Shown here piece by piece: positions 14,043-24,189 of a stretch of DNA of 64,000 nt. A program made the position numbers and the translations under genes. Under the pieces are notes generated by a model. The model was not told where the DNA came from. It did not search any database and saw only the letters and a program-made list of their open reading frames with translations. The DNA is taken from positions 19,362,603 to 19,426,602 of the forward strand of contig OX457027.1 of the NCBI GenBank assembly GCA_949752745.1, given 5' to 3'. The stretch's first letter is position 1, and each line of letters opens with the position of its first letter. This DNA comes from Protula sp. h YS-2021. Its lineage: Eukaryota; Annelida; Polychaeta; Sabellida; Serpulidae.

Positions 14043-14050
14043 TATAAAAA
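14043..14050 (+). promoter_or_regulatory. TATA-like box, possible promoter of exon A
   Basis: TATAAAAA lies 107 bp upstream of the exon A start codon and would place transcription start near 14075 with a 5' leader of about 80 nt. In AT-rich DNA such a match can arise by chance, so its position relative to the exon is the only support. Confidence 0.3.
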
Positions 14051-14156
14051 TCTAAAGTGAAATAATTCGAATGCACCGGAAATTCAGTGAACAGTAGTTA
14101 GGAATGCATCAATCGGCAAAGGATTAAACCGGAATTGCCTGCACACAAACGGATAA

Positions 14157-14267
14157 ATGGACGCGTCAAAGGATTTTCTTAAGTGCGTGTATAATTTCCT
14201 GAGGATGTCCCAATCGGAAGAAAGCTCAGAAGATACGCTGGTCGAAAATGAAGAGAGTCCGCTGCAG
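14157..14267 (+). CDS. First coding exon A (37 codons, product unknown)
   Basis: The exon opens with ATG at 14157, directly preceded by an in-frame TAA. It runs 37 codons without a stop and ends at CAG, followed by the consensus donor GTAAGA at 14268, leaving splice phase 0. The peptide has a hydrophobic and basic first third (MDASKDFLKCVYNFLRM) and then an acidic, serine-rich stretch containing SEESSEDTLVENEES, which has several casein-kinase-2-type S/T-x-x-E/D positions. A second possible start, MSQS, lies at codon 17. Exon B at 47734 encodes a short peptide with the same SSxDTLxE core and the same phase, which argues that both are alternative N-termini of one rightward gene. I do not recognise the protein. 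The following exon is not in the window or was not found. Seen: ORF, stop, donor. Inferred: that it is expressed. Confidence 0.6.
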
Positions 14268-14273
14268 GTAAGA

Positions 14274-15790
14274 GCTTGAAATGGTCCCTCTCACCTGTGG
14301 GGAGAATCGCGTTTCTGAAATCAATGCTGTTACCATTTGTACGGACAGAGACCACGCCCTTCATGTTTTGCCCTGCGTCGATAACCGTCCCCCTCACCCC
14401 CAGTACATGGGATATTCTGATGTAGATTCTCATGCTGTTGCTGAAAGCTGCAAAAAAGTGCAGTTGCACAATAGTACACCCTTACAACAAACACACACAG
14501 CTGATCGAAAGAAAATTGCTACAAAAATTAGTTTAAAACCACTGTCAGCTCTGAATTAAGTATCATACCAAGCTGTCAGTCTTACCGGCATATTTCTATT
14601 GTTCCTGCATTATTTTGTAGTGCAATTTTTATGTTGCCGTCATAGGAAAGCCAATTTTACACCACATGCGAAAATGACTGAACCCTTCGTAAAATTCTGA
14701 GAATAACTGCTGGGATATAATTTGATCAGTGAATTATATTTACACTGAAGTTGTACTGTCTATATCTAAAAATAAGGCTTTTTAAAAACTGTTGATGTAA
14801 ACTTTAATGGGAATACAATAAAACAACCCATTCAGGGAAAATCATCTGTTGATTCTTTTTCCGTGGCTTAAAACAGATGGGAGAGGAGGAGTGGAGTTTA
14901 GAAGCTCAGCAGAAAAAAAACAAAGGAACAAAAAAAAACTGAAATTTGATTAAGTAGAACATTAGTCCTGTATCTTTCCCGAGCTTTATGAATATTTCAT
15001 CACAATGCATGACAGTGAAGAAAAAACGGCGATAATTGTCATGAATCTTACAAATTATTCGAAGCTTTATTTTACGTTCGTGAGAGGATAGCTGGGGTCA
15101 GCATTCATAGGGCATGAACGATGCAAAAGTAAAAGAGTTGTTACGTATTTATATCTGTATTGTCAGCAAAGTGAGGGCCCTTCTGTTCGCTCATCGACCC
15201 CTTTATGGTTTACCCAAAGGGACTGAACACATAAATCATTCAGGGTCAGTTTTCATGGGATCGCGTGTTGATATTTTAAAACCCGAATCAAAGGAAAGGT
15301 TCTTTAGGTTTAATCCATGATCTCACTCGTATGATGGTCTAAAATCCCATTATAGGCGGAAATACGTCACCCTGGATTCCGTAATCGGAAGAGGTTATCA
15401 TAAAACAAGCAACAATACAAACAAAACTAAATGTTACATTTGTAAATAAAACGTTCGATTCTGATTGGCCGAAAGGTGTTTGACAAATCTGACTGCTATA
15501 TGGTGTGAGTCATAAAACTAAGTGTTGAATTGCAAATTGAGTAGAAAATGACGTGTTAGGGCAATAATAAGTTGTAGAAAATGTGAGCTATTGTTAAATA
15601 TACCCTTCATTTTACCTGAAATATCCGGTGTCTGCGAAAGCTTGCAAATGGCTTAGAATTCCAAAGCTATTTTTCAACTTCCCTGCATGATTGGCAGCGT
15701 GGTACGTATTTGTAAATCTAAGCTCTTGTGGATCTTACAAATGCCACAAAACAATTGTAATACACATGTAGTTTGGAGGGTGACATGCAA
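14274..15790. other. Presumed intron after exon A; no feature recognised
   Basis: Short frames at 14179-14559 on both strands overlap and carry no motif. A-rich runs lie near 14915-14940. No acceptor followed by a convincing coding exon was found. Confidence 0.4.
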
Positions 15791-15794
15791 TTTT

Positions 15795-15878
15795 GTTCAT
15801 CCCCGGGTTTGAATGTTACACTCGGCTTTGCACCATGTAACATTTCGCCTCGTGTAACATTCTATATGTTGGGTGAAC
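15795..15878. repeat. 84-bp imperfect hairpin, possible MITE remnant
   Basis: The left part (GTTCATCC, then GAATGTTACAC) is mirrored by the right part (GTGTAACATTC, then GGGTGAAC), giving two paired blocks separated by mismatched spacers. An additional ATGTAACATT lies in the loop. No clear target duplication is seen. Confidence 0.55.
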
Positions 15879-16483
15879 GAAACTGCAGAACACTTGTGGA
15901 TAGCTCTGGAATATGTAAAATTATTGCGTTGTGACAAACAAGTTGAGACCGGAAAGACACCTGTTATTGGGTTTCATCTATGATCGCACGACCATCGAGC
16001 GTAAATAAAACATGTTGAGTCACTTATTTTTGTATTATATTTTCCTGTGAATTTTAATTGAGGGGCCTTGTGTGAGCAGGCGAGAATAGCTCAATAAAAA
16101 AGAGGGAGCCGAAACACACAATGCTAGGGCACGCGCAATAGCAGTCGCACTACTTTTTATCGCGAAAAGAATCCATCTCACGGGACATGAAAATAAATAT
16201 TCAGCTGGGAGGTCACGTAACAAATTTCGGTTTAAATCTCTTTCATACATTTCATGTGAATTTATAGAGTTTTTTTTCAAATTAAGTAGAGGAGAGTTTC
16301 CTGAAATGAGAGCTGAAATTTTAAAAATTCTCACTTATTAAGGTGTTATTAAAAGGTTACAGCGTGGAAGAGTCAAAGTTTTATTATTGTAGTTTTACTC
16401 ATTTCAGTGAGCCAATTCAGTGTGTCAATTCGGACCTGCATGGTGTCTGTGTTAACTTGTAGTATTACGTACTCCTTAAAGCA

Positions 16484-16575
16484 CAGGTGGCCAACACAGG
16501 TGGTCAACAAAGGTGGTCAACACAGGTGTTCAACACAGGCGACCAACACAGGTGACCAACACAGGTGGTCAACCA
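16484..16575. repeat. 15-bp minisatellite, about six copies
   Basis: Units of the form ACAGGTGGTCAACAC vary at a few positions (GGCCAAC, GTTCAAC, CGACCAAC). Because 15 is a multiple of three, the array stays open in frame and produces the small frames at 16407-16731, which are not genes. Confidence 0.85.
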
Positions 16576-17024
16576 CTCGGCCTCTGTGATACAGGGCATG
16601 ATGATGCAGAATCTCATTTCAAATTAAACCAATTAGAGTTTGGTCATTTGGGAGAAAATAACAAGTATCTATATCGCCTGTTACAGGTATCCGAAAATCA
16701 ACCTGGATCTTGTATTCGAACCAGCCGGTGATATTTGTTCCAGCTTACTGCGACTCACCCTATTTGACCTTAGATCATATGACATCATCCTCTTCCGGGT
16801 ACCTTGTGGCACAGGCATTAATTCGTACCACACTCTGTGCTTCTTCTATAAGAGAACGGCAATGTAACTGTATTACACACACACACAGGATAAGGTGTCT
16901 TTCTAAATCGTATTGCTTGCCCAGTCAGGGACAACATTTGAGCTAATTCCACTCACTCCCCCTCCCCCCCCCCACCCAAAAAAATTTAGAATGTAAATCT
17001 GTTATTCGCATTAAGAAGCTGCCA

Positions 17025-17235
17025 TGTGGTAATCATATGTTCATCATATATTAATCATATGTTTATCATATATTAATCATACGTTTATCGTATGTTAATC
17101 ACATGTTTATCATATATGAACCACATGGTTCACCACATCGTATTCATAAGTTAATACTTGACCAAATGGTGAACACATGCTCACATTGTGGTGAATATAA
17201 GTTCACTGGATTCATAGAAAGTGTGCTGGTCACAT
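17025..17235. repeat. CATATG/CATATATTAATCATATG cluster (2 of 4)
   Basis: A run of about eight units of 13-15 bp of the form ATCATATGTTTATC/ATATTAATC passes into CACATGGTTCACC-type words. The sequence is rich in short dyads and related in style to the clusters at 13.0, 56.2 and 61.9 kb. Confidence 0.6.
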
Positions 17236-17296
17236 GGTCAAATTACAGGGCAGCTATCTATGTCCGATAAATTTTGAAATGGGACGATAATCCGGT

Positions 17297-17321
17297 TAGC
17301 ATTTGCTGTTAGCAAATGCTA
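17297..17321. repeat. Perfect 11-bp stem hairpin
   Basis: TAGCATTTGCT, a 3-nt loop GTT, then AGCAAATGCTA pair without mismatch. It is isolated, with no T-run after it and no neighbouring gene, so its role is unknown. Confidence 0.85.
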
Positions 17322-17463
17322 CGGTGTGGTTGACAAATCGTATAATTGCTGTTTGATATTGTCACAAATGTATGTTGAAAATGAACATGTTTACACTGTG
17401 GTTACCCTATGGTGACTCAGCTGGTTTTTAACACGTGTTTGTGAGTAGCATATATTCCAAATG

Positions 17464-17548
17464 CCTGCCCCCTGCCCTCCCCCCCTCCCGTTCCCCTCCC
17501 CCTCCCCTCCCCTCCAGTCCCCTTCCCCCCTCCCCTGCCCCCTCCCAT
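17464..17548. other. CCCCTCC-rich tract, G-quadruplex potential on minus strand
   Basis: Nearly uninterrupted runs of 3-7 C separated by single T, G or A occupy 85 bp. The complementary strand has many G-runs with short loops, fitting the general G-quadruplex rule. Confidence 0.7.
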
Positions 17549-17549
17549 T

Positions 17550-18240
17550 TACAGTCTTTGAGTCTTGCGTTTCGCATCAGATCCATATATTTTTCTTTTA
17601 ATAAGCTGTAAAACTGTCACGTTAGAAATATAAAATATCGAAAATTTTAAGTGCAACCTGGATTAAAAAATATTCAAAATGAATGATTGCGTTTGTGACA
17701 TATGCAGTTATATGAATCGTCTCAGTTTGAAACACTTTCCAGGAGGGCAAAGCACAAATGGATTCTGTGGTCTAATGAAGGAGTTAGGGCAGAAGATTGC
17801 GTGCTTAAGAGCCGTTATCGCGTCCTGCGGGCTCATCTCTGAGGACTAATCAGCGAAACGTGCGGACATGATGTATGGGCTCTACTCACAGGAGGGCTGG
17901 GCTTGTAATGGGAAATTCAAGTAATGTAAGACACATTAAGCCCAAGTCATAAGCCCCGAATTTCCATGTTTAGTAATTTGGTTATTTTTTATCATTAGCT
18001 TATGCAGAAGTGTGGTTGAGGTAACTGAAAAACACATACTAGAAAAAGAAAGCACCAAGCTAATATTTTATTGGCTATTAAAAGCGACTTTTGTGAATTT
18101 GACTTAGGAGTTCTTCAATGCCAATCTTAGAGATGCCTTTTCTCTTGACAGTTTAAATGCTTGGTTGCACATATGCATGTTGAACTTCAAATTAAGCGTT
18201 TGTTTTGTTTGTTTGTTTGTTGTTTTTTTTTTTTTGGGGG
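17550..18240. other. Noncoding DNA, nothing recognised
   Basis: No repeat, RNA or coding signal is seen. A T/G homopolymer junction (about 18222-18247) borders the next array. Confidence 0.4.
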
Positions 18241-18247
18241 GGGGGGG

Positions 18248-18440
18248 TATGAAATTATAAAGCCTCTCTGGCTCCATGAAAAGAATGGATTGGTTGAAAT
18301 TGGGGGAGGGGGGAGGTGTGAAATTATAAAGCCTCTCTGGCTCCATGAAAAGAATGGATTGGTTGAAATTGGGGGAGGGGGGAGGTATGAAATTATAAAG
18401 CCTCCCTGGCTCCATGAAAAGAATGGATTGGTTGAAATTA
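18248..18440. repeat. 69-bp tandem repeat, three near-identical copies
   Basis: Units start at 18248, 18317 and 18386 and differ only at single bases (TATG/TGTG; CTCTCTGG/CTCCCTGG), so the expansion is recent. Each unit carries a G-rich spacer, GGGGGAGGGGGGAGG. Because 69 is 23 codons, frames stay open on both strands (18104-18507); these are repeat artefacts. Confidence 0.95.
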
Positions 18441-18489
18441 GAATCAAACGGTGGCGCCATCTGTATGGGGCAATCTCCATTGCCGCTTG

Positions 18490-19137
18490 AAAAAAATATA
18501 ACCCCACGTCACCGCAGTCAAAGATAACAATTTAGGAGCAAGTTTAATCTGGCATATTTTGATATTGAGGGAGACAGGTGACATAAGTGGTGGAAGATAA
18601 CACAAAATTTAGACGAATGACTTCCTACCAGTGATTTCAGAAGGGGGCATCTGTCATACACAAACTGGCATGCAACAAGCCCCACAGATTAACCTCCAGG
18701 ACTCATCAACACAACTATGAGTGCAAACTTGCAATTTATTTTTTAAGCAATACTCTAATGGCATTGAAAAATATTTTGTGTAATAAATAACTCATATCCT
18801 TATTTTTTATATTCCAGTTTTAGTGCATTAGAAATTGTAAGCTGACCTGACGCTTTCAAGTGAAACTGCAAGTAAAATGCATTCAATAGCGACTCATTTC
18901 TTGGATAAACACACTTGGCTTGGCCAATTTCCGACCATTTCCGTTCATTTGCAACGTCAAATATGAAAAGTTACGGCATTTAAAGAAGTCATTTCAAGAT
19001 CAGTTAATAGCCAATTGCTTTGGATTGAAAACAATCAAAGTTTTTAATTTACCAGGAGGAGGAAGTTGCGATACATTGGCCCTTTGGCATCTCCGGTTAG
19101 TCCAGTTGGGTTCCTTTGGCATCTGGCACTTACGATG
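18490..19137. other. Noncoding DNA, nothing recognised
   Basis: AT-rich sequence without tandem structure. The 72-codon frame at 18920-19138 has no motif and runs into the next minisatellite. Confidence 0.4.
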
Positions 19138-19260
19138 ACACCGAGTACCTCACATGATACCCAGTACCGTATATCATGATGCCCAGTACCGCATATCATG
19201 ATACCCCGTACCACATATCATGATGTCCAGTACCGCATATCATGATACCCAGTACCTCAT
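19138..19260. repeat. 22-bp minisatellite, about six copies
   Basis: Units of CATGATACCCAGTACCGCAT plus two bases repeat with single-base variants (GATGCCC, ACCCCGT, GATGTCC). Confidence 0.9.
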
Positions 19261-19429
19261 ATCGATTTTAAAAATTTGCTTTCTTTCTTAGAATTTCTAG
19301 ATCACATTTTGACTTGTGAATTGACCACAAATTTCTGAGCGCTTTTGCGGAAAGTAAATGCCATTCAGAGTATACTCACCACCCCAGATGAACCTGTCAT
19401 TTACGAAGGACCTGGGGCTGTTTTCATCC

Positions 19430-19735
19430 TCTACTTTCAGAGAACTTCCAAGGAACTTCGATGCCATTTCCATGGAATTTTCATCGCTTTTTCTGAGAAT
19501 TTCCTACTAAATTTACGACGTATTTCTCGAGAACTTTATTTGAATTTCAGTCGAGTTTTTCGACAGCTTTCAAGGAATTTCGACGGAACTTTGATAAATT
19601 TTAGATGGAACTTTCAAGGAGCTTTGATGGAATTTCCATGTAACTTCATTCGAACTTCCAAGAAACTTTCATCAAACTTCATCCATCCATCCAAGGAACT
19701 TCGCCGAAGTTTCAACGAATTCGATTCTAGGTTCT
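19430..19735. repeat. Very degenerate short repeat inside a 130-codon open frame
   Basis: Recurring words GGAACTT, AATTTC and AACTTCC come at irregular 12-30 bp steps, so the frame from 19345 to 19737 reads as repeated xNFxRTSKEL-like phrases. Neither signal peptide, domain nor splice signal is visible. I read it as an old minisatellite that kept one frame open; a gene is possible but unsupported. Confidence 0.5.
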
Positions 19736-20190
19736 AATTGAAGTTCTTTGAAAGTGCTCGTGAATTTCTATTAGAAATAGCTTACGGAAGAACAGAAAGA
19801 AAGAAATGAGCCTGCAGGTCCTTCGTATCATGTAGCTGCTTGATTTCTGTGCGACGGAGATTCCGAGGCGTGAGCAGAGTATGCAGTAAAAAATCTTCTA
19901 TATTATTTTTTATAGAAAACATTATTTCTAGGTGTTGAAGCTGTTAGATGTCTTGCATAAAGGATGTTTTAAAAGTTTCCAAATGCCTTGTAATTGCCGG
20001 ATTCCGAGTTATCCTATACCTGAGCGCTGTAGTATTTGCTTAGACTAATGGCAGAAAAGGTTTTGTGACATTCAAATGGGCTGCGAAGGCATTATTCTAT
20101 TTACAGCATATAAACTATTATTTTGTTAACCTTTATAACAATGATTTCTATCTTAAAACGCATCTAATGGTTGGAAGCTGCCACAGAATC

Positions 20191-20592
20191 CCAGTAATAA
20201 GACCATGCCGGAATAAGATCACTGTTAACCAGATAAGACCACTCCGGAATAAGACCACTTTTCGTTAGGATAAGACCACCCCGGAATAAGATCACTGTTC
20301 GTCAGGATAGGGCCCCCCCCAGAATAAAATCACTCTCCGCTAGGATAAGACCACCATGGTATAAGACAACCATTCGTCAGGACAAGACCACCCCGGAATA
20401 AGACCACTTTTCGACAGCATAAGACCACCCCGAAATAAGATCACTGTTCGTCAGGATAAGACCACCCCTTAATGAGACCACTATTTGTCAGCGCAAGTCC
20501 ATTTCGTGTTCAATAGAGAGAACCCTGGAAATAAGAGTACCTAGAAGACAATTTTTTACCAGCCCGAAAGGTGGCCTTATTTCCGAGGTTAG
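20191..20592. repeat. 37-bp array built from the end of a CAGT-type MITE
   Basis: About eight units of 37 bp carry GGAATAAGACCACCCC alternating with CACTGTTCGTCAGGAT. The right edge ends with an inverted copy of the same word, GGTGGCCTTATTTCCGAGG (about 20570-20588). The single MITE at 38762-38944 has the closely matching terminus TCGAAATAAGACCACCC, so this array is best explained as tandem growth of one terminus of that element family. Confidence 0.7.
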
Positions 20593-20599
20593 GGTGTGT

Positions 20600-20850
20600 A
20601 TTCACATTTTTGTATTTATCTGTGTGCGCAATTCAGCAGACAAAATATAAGAAATACATTTTAAATCTTATTTCCTTCTTTTGACAAGATCCCATTTTAC
20701 ATAGTATTTGTATTACGTCTGTGTTTTTAGTATTTAATATGACCTGGAAATGATTGTCTTTTATTTTGAAAGAATCACTCCAAAAGTACGAGCGGATGTA
20801 TTCCTAAATTCTTCCGTCCATAACCTCCAAGCGCAGTGCTGTTAAGGGCA
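20600..20850. other. Noncoding DNA between arrays
   Basis: AT-rich sequence, no feature recognised. Confidence 0.4.
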
Positions 20851-20852
20851 GC

Positions 20853-21330
20853 TGAGCACTTGGATGTCACCGGTTGAGCATTTGGATGTCACCGGTTGAG
20901 CTCTTGGATGTCACCGGTTGAGCACTTGGATGTCACCGGTTGAGCACTTGGATGTCACCGGTTGAGCATTTGGATGTCACCGGTTGAGCACTTGGATGTC
21001 ACCGGTTGAGCACTTGGATGTCACCGGTTGAGCACTTGGATGTCACCGGTTGAGCACTTGGATGTCACCGGTTGAGCACTTGGATGTCACCGGTTGAGCA
21101 CTTGGATGTCACCGGTTGAGCACTTGGATGTCACCGGTTGAGCACTTGGATGTCACCGGTTGAGCATTTGGATGTCACCGGTTGAGCACTTGGAAGTCAC
21201 CGGTTGAGCATTTGGATGTCACCGGTTGAGCACTTGGATGTCACCGGTTGAGCACCTGGATGTCACGGTTGAGCACTTGTATGTCACCGGTTGAGCACTT
21301 GGATGTCACCGGTTGAGCACTTGGATGTCA
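20853..21330. repeat. Homogeneous 22-bp minisatellite, about 22 copies
   Basis: GAGCACTTGGATGTCACCGG plus TT repeats for 478 bp. Variants are few (CATTTGG, CTCTTGG, one GGAAGTC, one 1-bp deletion in CACGGTT, one TTGTATG). Each unit holds ACCGGT (AgeI-type palindrome). The homogeneity indicates recent expansion or ongoing conversion. Confidence 0.97.
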
Positions 21331-21339
21331 TAGTCAATA

Positions 21340-22080
21340 TAAATTAGAAGTGACCCAGAAGAATTAAATTAGTAAATAAGAAGTTGCCTTTTTAGGGTGT
21401 GTTAAATGTGTGCTCAGTTAATTAAATGAAACGTTATCTGCGTTTTATTGAAATGTAAAGAAAACAATGTTTTAAAGATTAATTAAGATCTCTTTATCAG
21501 ATGTGTTGCAAAAAGTCATTTTCATTAAGACAGTCATTAACTCAAAACGGAATCTTTTCTAGGAACAGAAGTTTTTTTGTTTCCTTCAATGCTTGCTAAC
21601 AGCTGTCGTTTTATTTATTTATTTGCTTTTTAAATTTTATTACGGTAGTTTTGTTTTCATTGAGCCTAATATTTTATGGGAAATTAACAAGTATTTTGGC
21701 ATGTTTTCATCTGGCCGCATTAAGTTTATATATTTTGCCCTTAGAGCTCAGTTTTTTTACTTATATGAATCTATCGTGGATAATGTTGATTTTCTACAGC
21801 AAACTTATCCATCAAAGACAATATAGGCCTTTAAATTAATATGTGTGGATCATAGAACGCCATTATTGGATATTTTGGTCCAGCTGATTGATTTTGACAA
21901 AAACCAGTGACCCATTCGCCTGCCGTTATTATTAGTTTTAGCGGTACCAAAAGACACAAAAACAATAAATCGGGAATTGATACTTGCCCAACGACTTGAT
22001 ACAGGAAACATTTCCGGTAATGGCCTTCAAAAGCAAATGGTTCTATTTTCACAGGATAAGTGTTGGAACACAATGTCATG
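21340..22080. other. AT-rich noncoding DNA
   Basis: The frame at 21593-21826 is rich in Phe, Tyr and Leu as expected from AT-rich DNA and has no motif. No repeat or RNA is seen. Confidence 0.4.
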
Positions 22081-22087
22081 TCAGGAA

Positions 22088-22591
22088 ATGCTGAAATCTT
22101 CCATGGATCTGTAGTCTACCACTGACATCCTCGTTCTTCCTCGATTTACATACACAATGTCGCGTCTGGAGATGATGAAATCTTCCATGGATCTGTAATC
22201 TACCACTGACGTCATCGTTCTTCCTCGATTTACATACACAATGTCGAGTCTGGAGATGCTGAAATCTTCCATGGATCTGTAGTCTACCACTGACGTCATC
22301 GTTCTTCCTCGATTTACATACACAATGTCGCGTCTGGAGATGCTGAAATCTTCCATGGATCTGTTGTCTACCACTGACGTCATCGTTCTTCCTCGATTTA
22401 CATACACAATGTCGCGTCTGGAGATGCTGAAATCTTCCATGGATCTGTAGTCTACCACTGACGTCATGTTTCTTCCTCGATTTACATACACAATGTCATG
22501 TGTGAAAATGCTGAGATTTTCCATGGATCTGTAGTCTACCACTGACATCGTCGTTCTTCCTCGATTTACATACACAGTGTCGCGTTCTCTG
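22088..22591. repeat. 84-bp tandem repeat, six copies, each open in frame
   Basis: Units start at about 22088 and recur every 84 bp. The minus strand is open through all six (22081-22575), reading a 28-residue repeat with the core VVDYRSMEDFSIS and YVNRGRT. The four inner units contain the octamer TGACGTCA (22207, 22291, 22375, 22459); the two outer ones have TGACATC. As 84 is a multiple of three, the open frame needs no selection. No start context, splice sites or flanking coding sequence support a protein, so this is called a minisatellite. Confidence 0.9.
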
Positions 22592-22599
22592 GATGTTTT

Positions 22600-23360
22600 G
22601 TCTACTGTTTATAACAATTTAAAACGACCACTAAACGCGGAGTACTAAATTTAAAATAATATCCCTCTTTTTAAGTAAACATGTGCAGTTCCGAAAGAAC
22701 CCCCCTTTTGTGGGAAACGCGGGGTGCTGAATGAAAATCACCACCCCTTTGCTGCGAAATTGGCAATCCGCGCGGATCACCGCTGGCTTCAAAATGAGCC
22801 CCATTTCTCCGCCCTGTTTTTGGATACGCATGGTAATATTTATGACAGCAACCCCACTCCCCGCCCCCCGGCACAGAAAGCCTCACTTTACTTTTACGCA
22901 CAACCTTTTCAACATGATCTTTGCACTTTCCTTGTAGTTGCACCATAACTTAAGCCTTTGTATCTTATCAAAATCGTAGGATGCCTATGGATTTCTGGGT
23001 ATGTAGTCTCTTTCAGGCATTGTATCATCAACCATTTCACAGCGTTTTCTTCGATGTTTACGATCGTTATTTTCAATGAATTTGAAAATAACTGCCTGTT
23101 ATTGAGGCAGTAACACACTGTTTTGCATCTTCAAGTGTCACACTTGCACTGTGTGCACCCCAATCTAGTTTAGAAGACAATTGGTTAATCGATGCTTACT
23201 TCATGAATATTTCGTCAGCTTTCGGCCCCAGTGGTTGATTAGTTCGTGTTTGTTATTGTTGATAATCTAAGTTTTCGTCGTCCAGGCAAAACCTGTTTAT
23301 GTTATATGTCTTTGTGGATTGTCCAGTGTGACCAATATAGACAGCATGCTATATAATATG
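22600..23360. other. Noncoding DNA, nothing recognised
   Basis: Overlapping small frames on both strands at 22631-22948 mirror each other and carry no motif. No repeat is seen. Confidence 0.4.
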
Positions 23361-23367
23361 AAAACTA

Positions 23368-23515
23368 CAGTTAAACCTGCCTCCGGACAAGCCTGCATAA
23401 TGTGGACAACTCCCTAATCCGGACGAAATATTTCAGCTCCCTTTTAACTTTTCATTGGTTTCCATATACAATAAAACTCTGGATAATTTGGACCCCGTAT
23501 TCCGGACACCTGACT
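23368..23515. mobile_element. Possible pogo/Tigger-like MITE remnant
   Basis: The left edge CAGTTAAACCTGCCTCCGGA followed by CTAATCCGGAC, and later GGATAATTTGGACC and TATTCCGGACACC, resembles termini of pogo/Tigger-type elements (CAGT... with repeated TCCGGAC words). I could not find the matching inverted right end, so this may be one end only. Family assignment is from memory. Confidence 0.35.
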
Positions 23516-24008
23516 TTTTATTTGCTATTTTTCTTTAGTAAGTAATCGATTGTTTTTAGTACCGAAATGCCCAACAGAGAGTCAGTTTCTTCTTGGTGAT
23601 GACATTTTCTGAGAAAGATTACTGATTTTATGTCGTCATTATGAATGGTATTTTACTATAATTTACAGTTTTCGGTCATTTTCAGTCATTTGAATGATTC
23701 AAACAGTGTTCTGCTACCAACACATTCTTTTTCCATCTTATAATTGTTACCCTGAAAAATCTTCATCAAGGTATTAAAGTAAGTAACATTTAAACTTTAT
23801 TACCATTATTATTTCCTTTTTTTGAAGTTATCATATATTTTCTTCATTTTATGTTTGTCTTTCGTAGATACGGCAACTAACAGTATTCTGGATTCTTACA
23901 AAAATTATTTCCAGGTTGTAAGGTTATTGGTTGATACCACACCCCTACCCACCCTCCCCCTCCCCGTGCCCCTCCGACACACACATACTCACCCACCTCC
24001 TGACCTGG

Positions 24009-24187
24009 TATTCACAAAAGTTAACTGTGCAGTTAACTGTACTGCTAGGAGTGAAAACCAGTTGATCTAGCTGTATATCAGGAACCCCTTTTGGGTGGAT
24101 TTTGTTAAACAGAGTAAATTTATTAATTTACTTTAGGATGTTCTGGTTAGCGGAATCAGTTAACTGCACAGTTAACCTTTGTGAATA
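24009..24187. mobile_element. 179-bp MITE with ~28-bp inverted ends (copy 1)
   Basis: TA is followed by TTCACAAAAGTTAACTGTGC and mirrored at the right end by GCACAGTTAACCTTTGTGAA then TA; over about 28 bp the ends pair with one mismatch. TA on both sides fits Tc1/mariner-type target duplication. The interior carries no frame. Two more copies are at 45950 (followed by tandem growth of its right end) and 52041 (degraded). The ends contain repeated YAAC(T/G)G words, the c-Myb consensus, noted without claim of function. Confidence 0.8.
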
Positions 24188-24189
24188 CA

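Noticed and set aside
20853..21330. CRISPR-like regular repeat array
   Set aside because: Units are contiguous with no unique spacers; it is a eukaryotic minisatellite.
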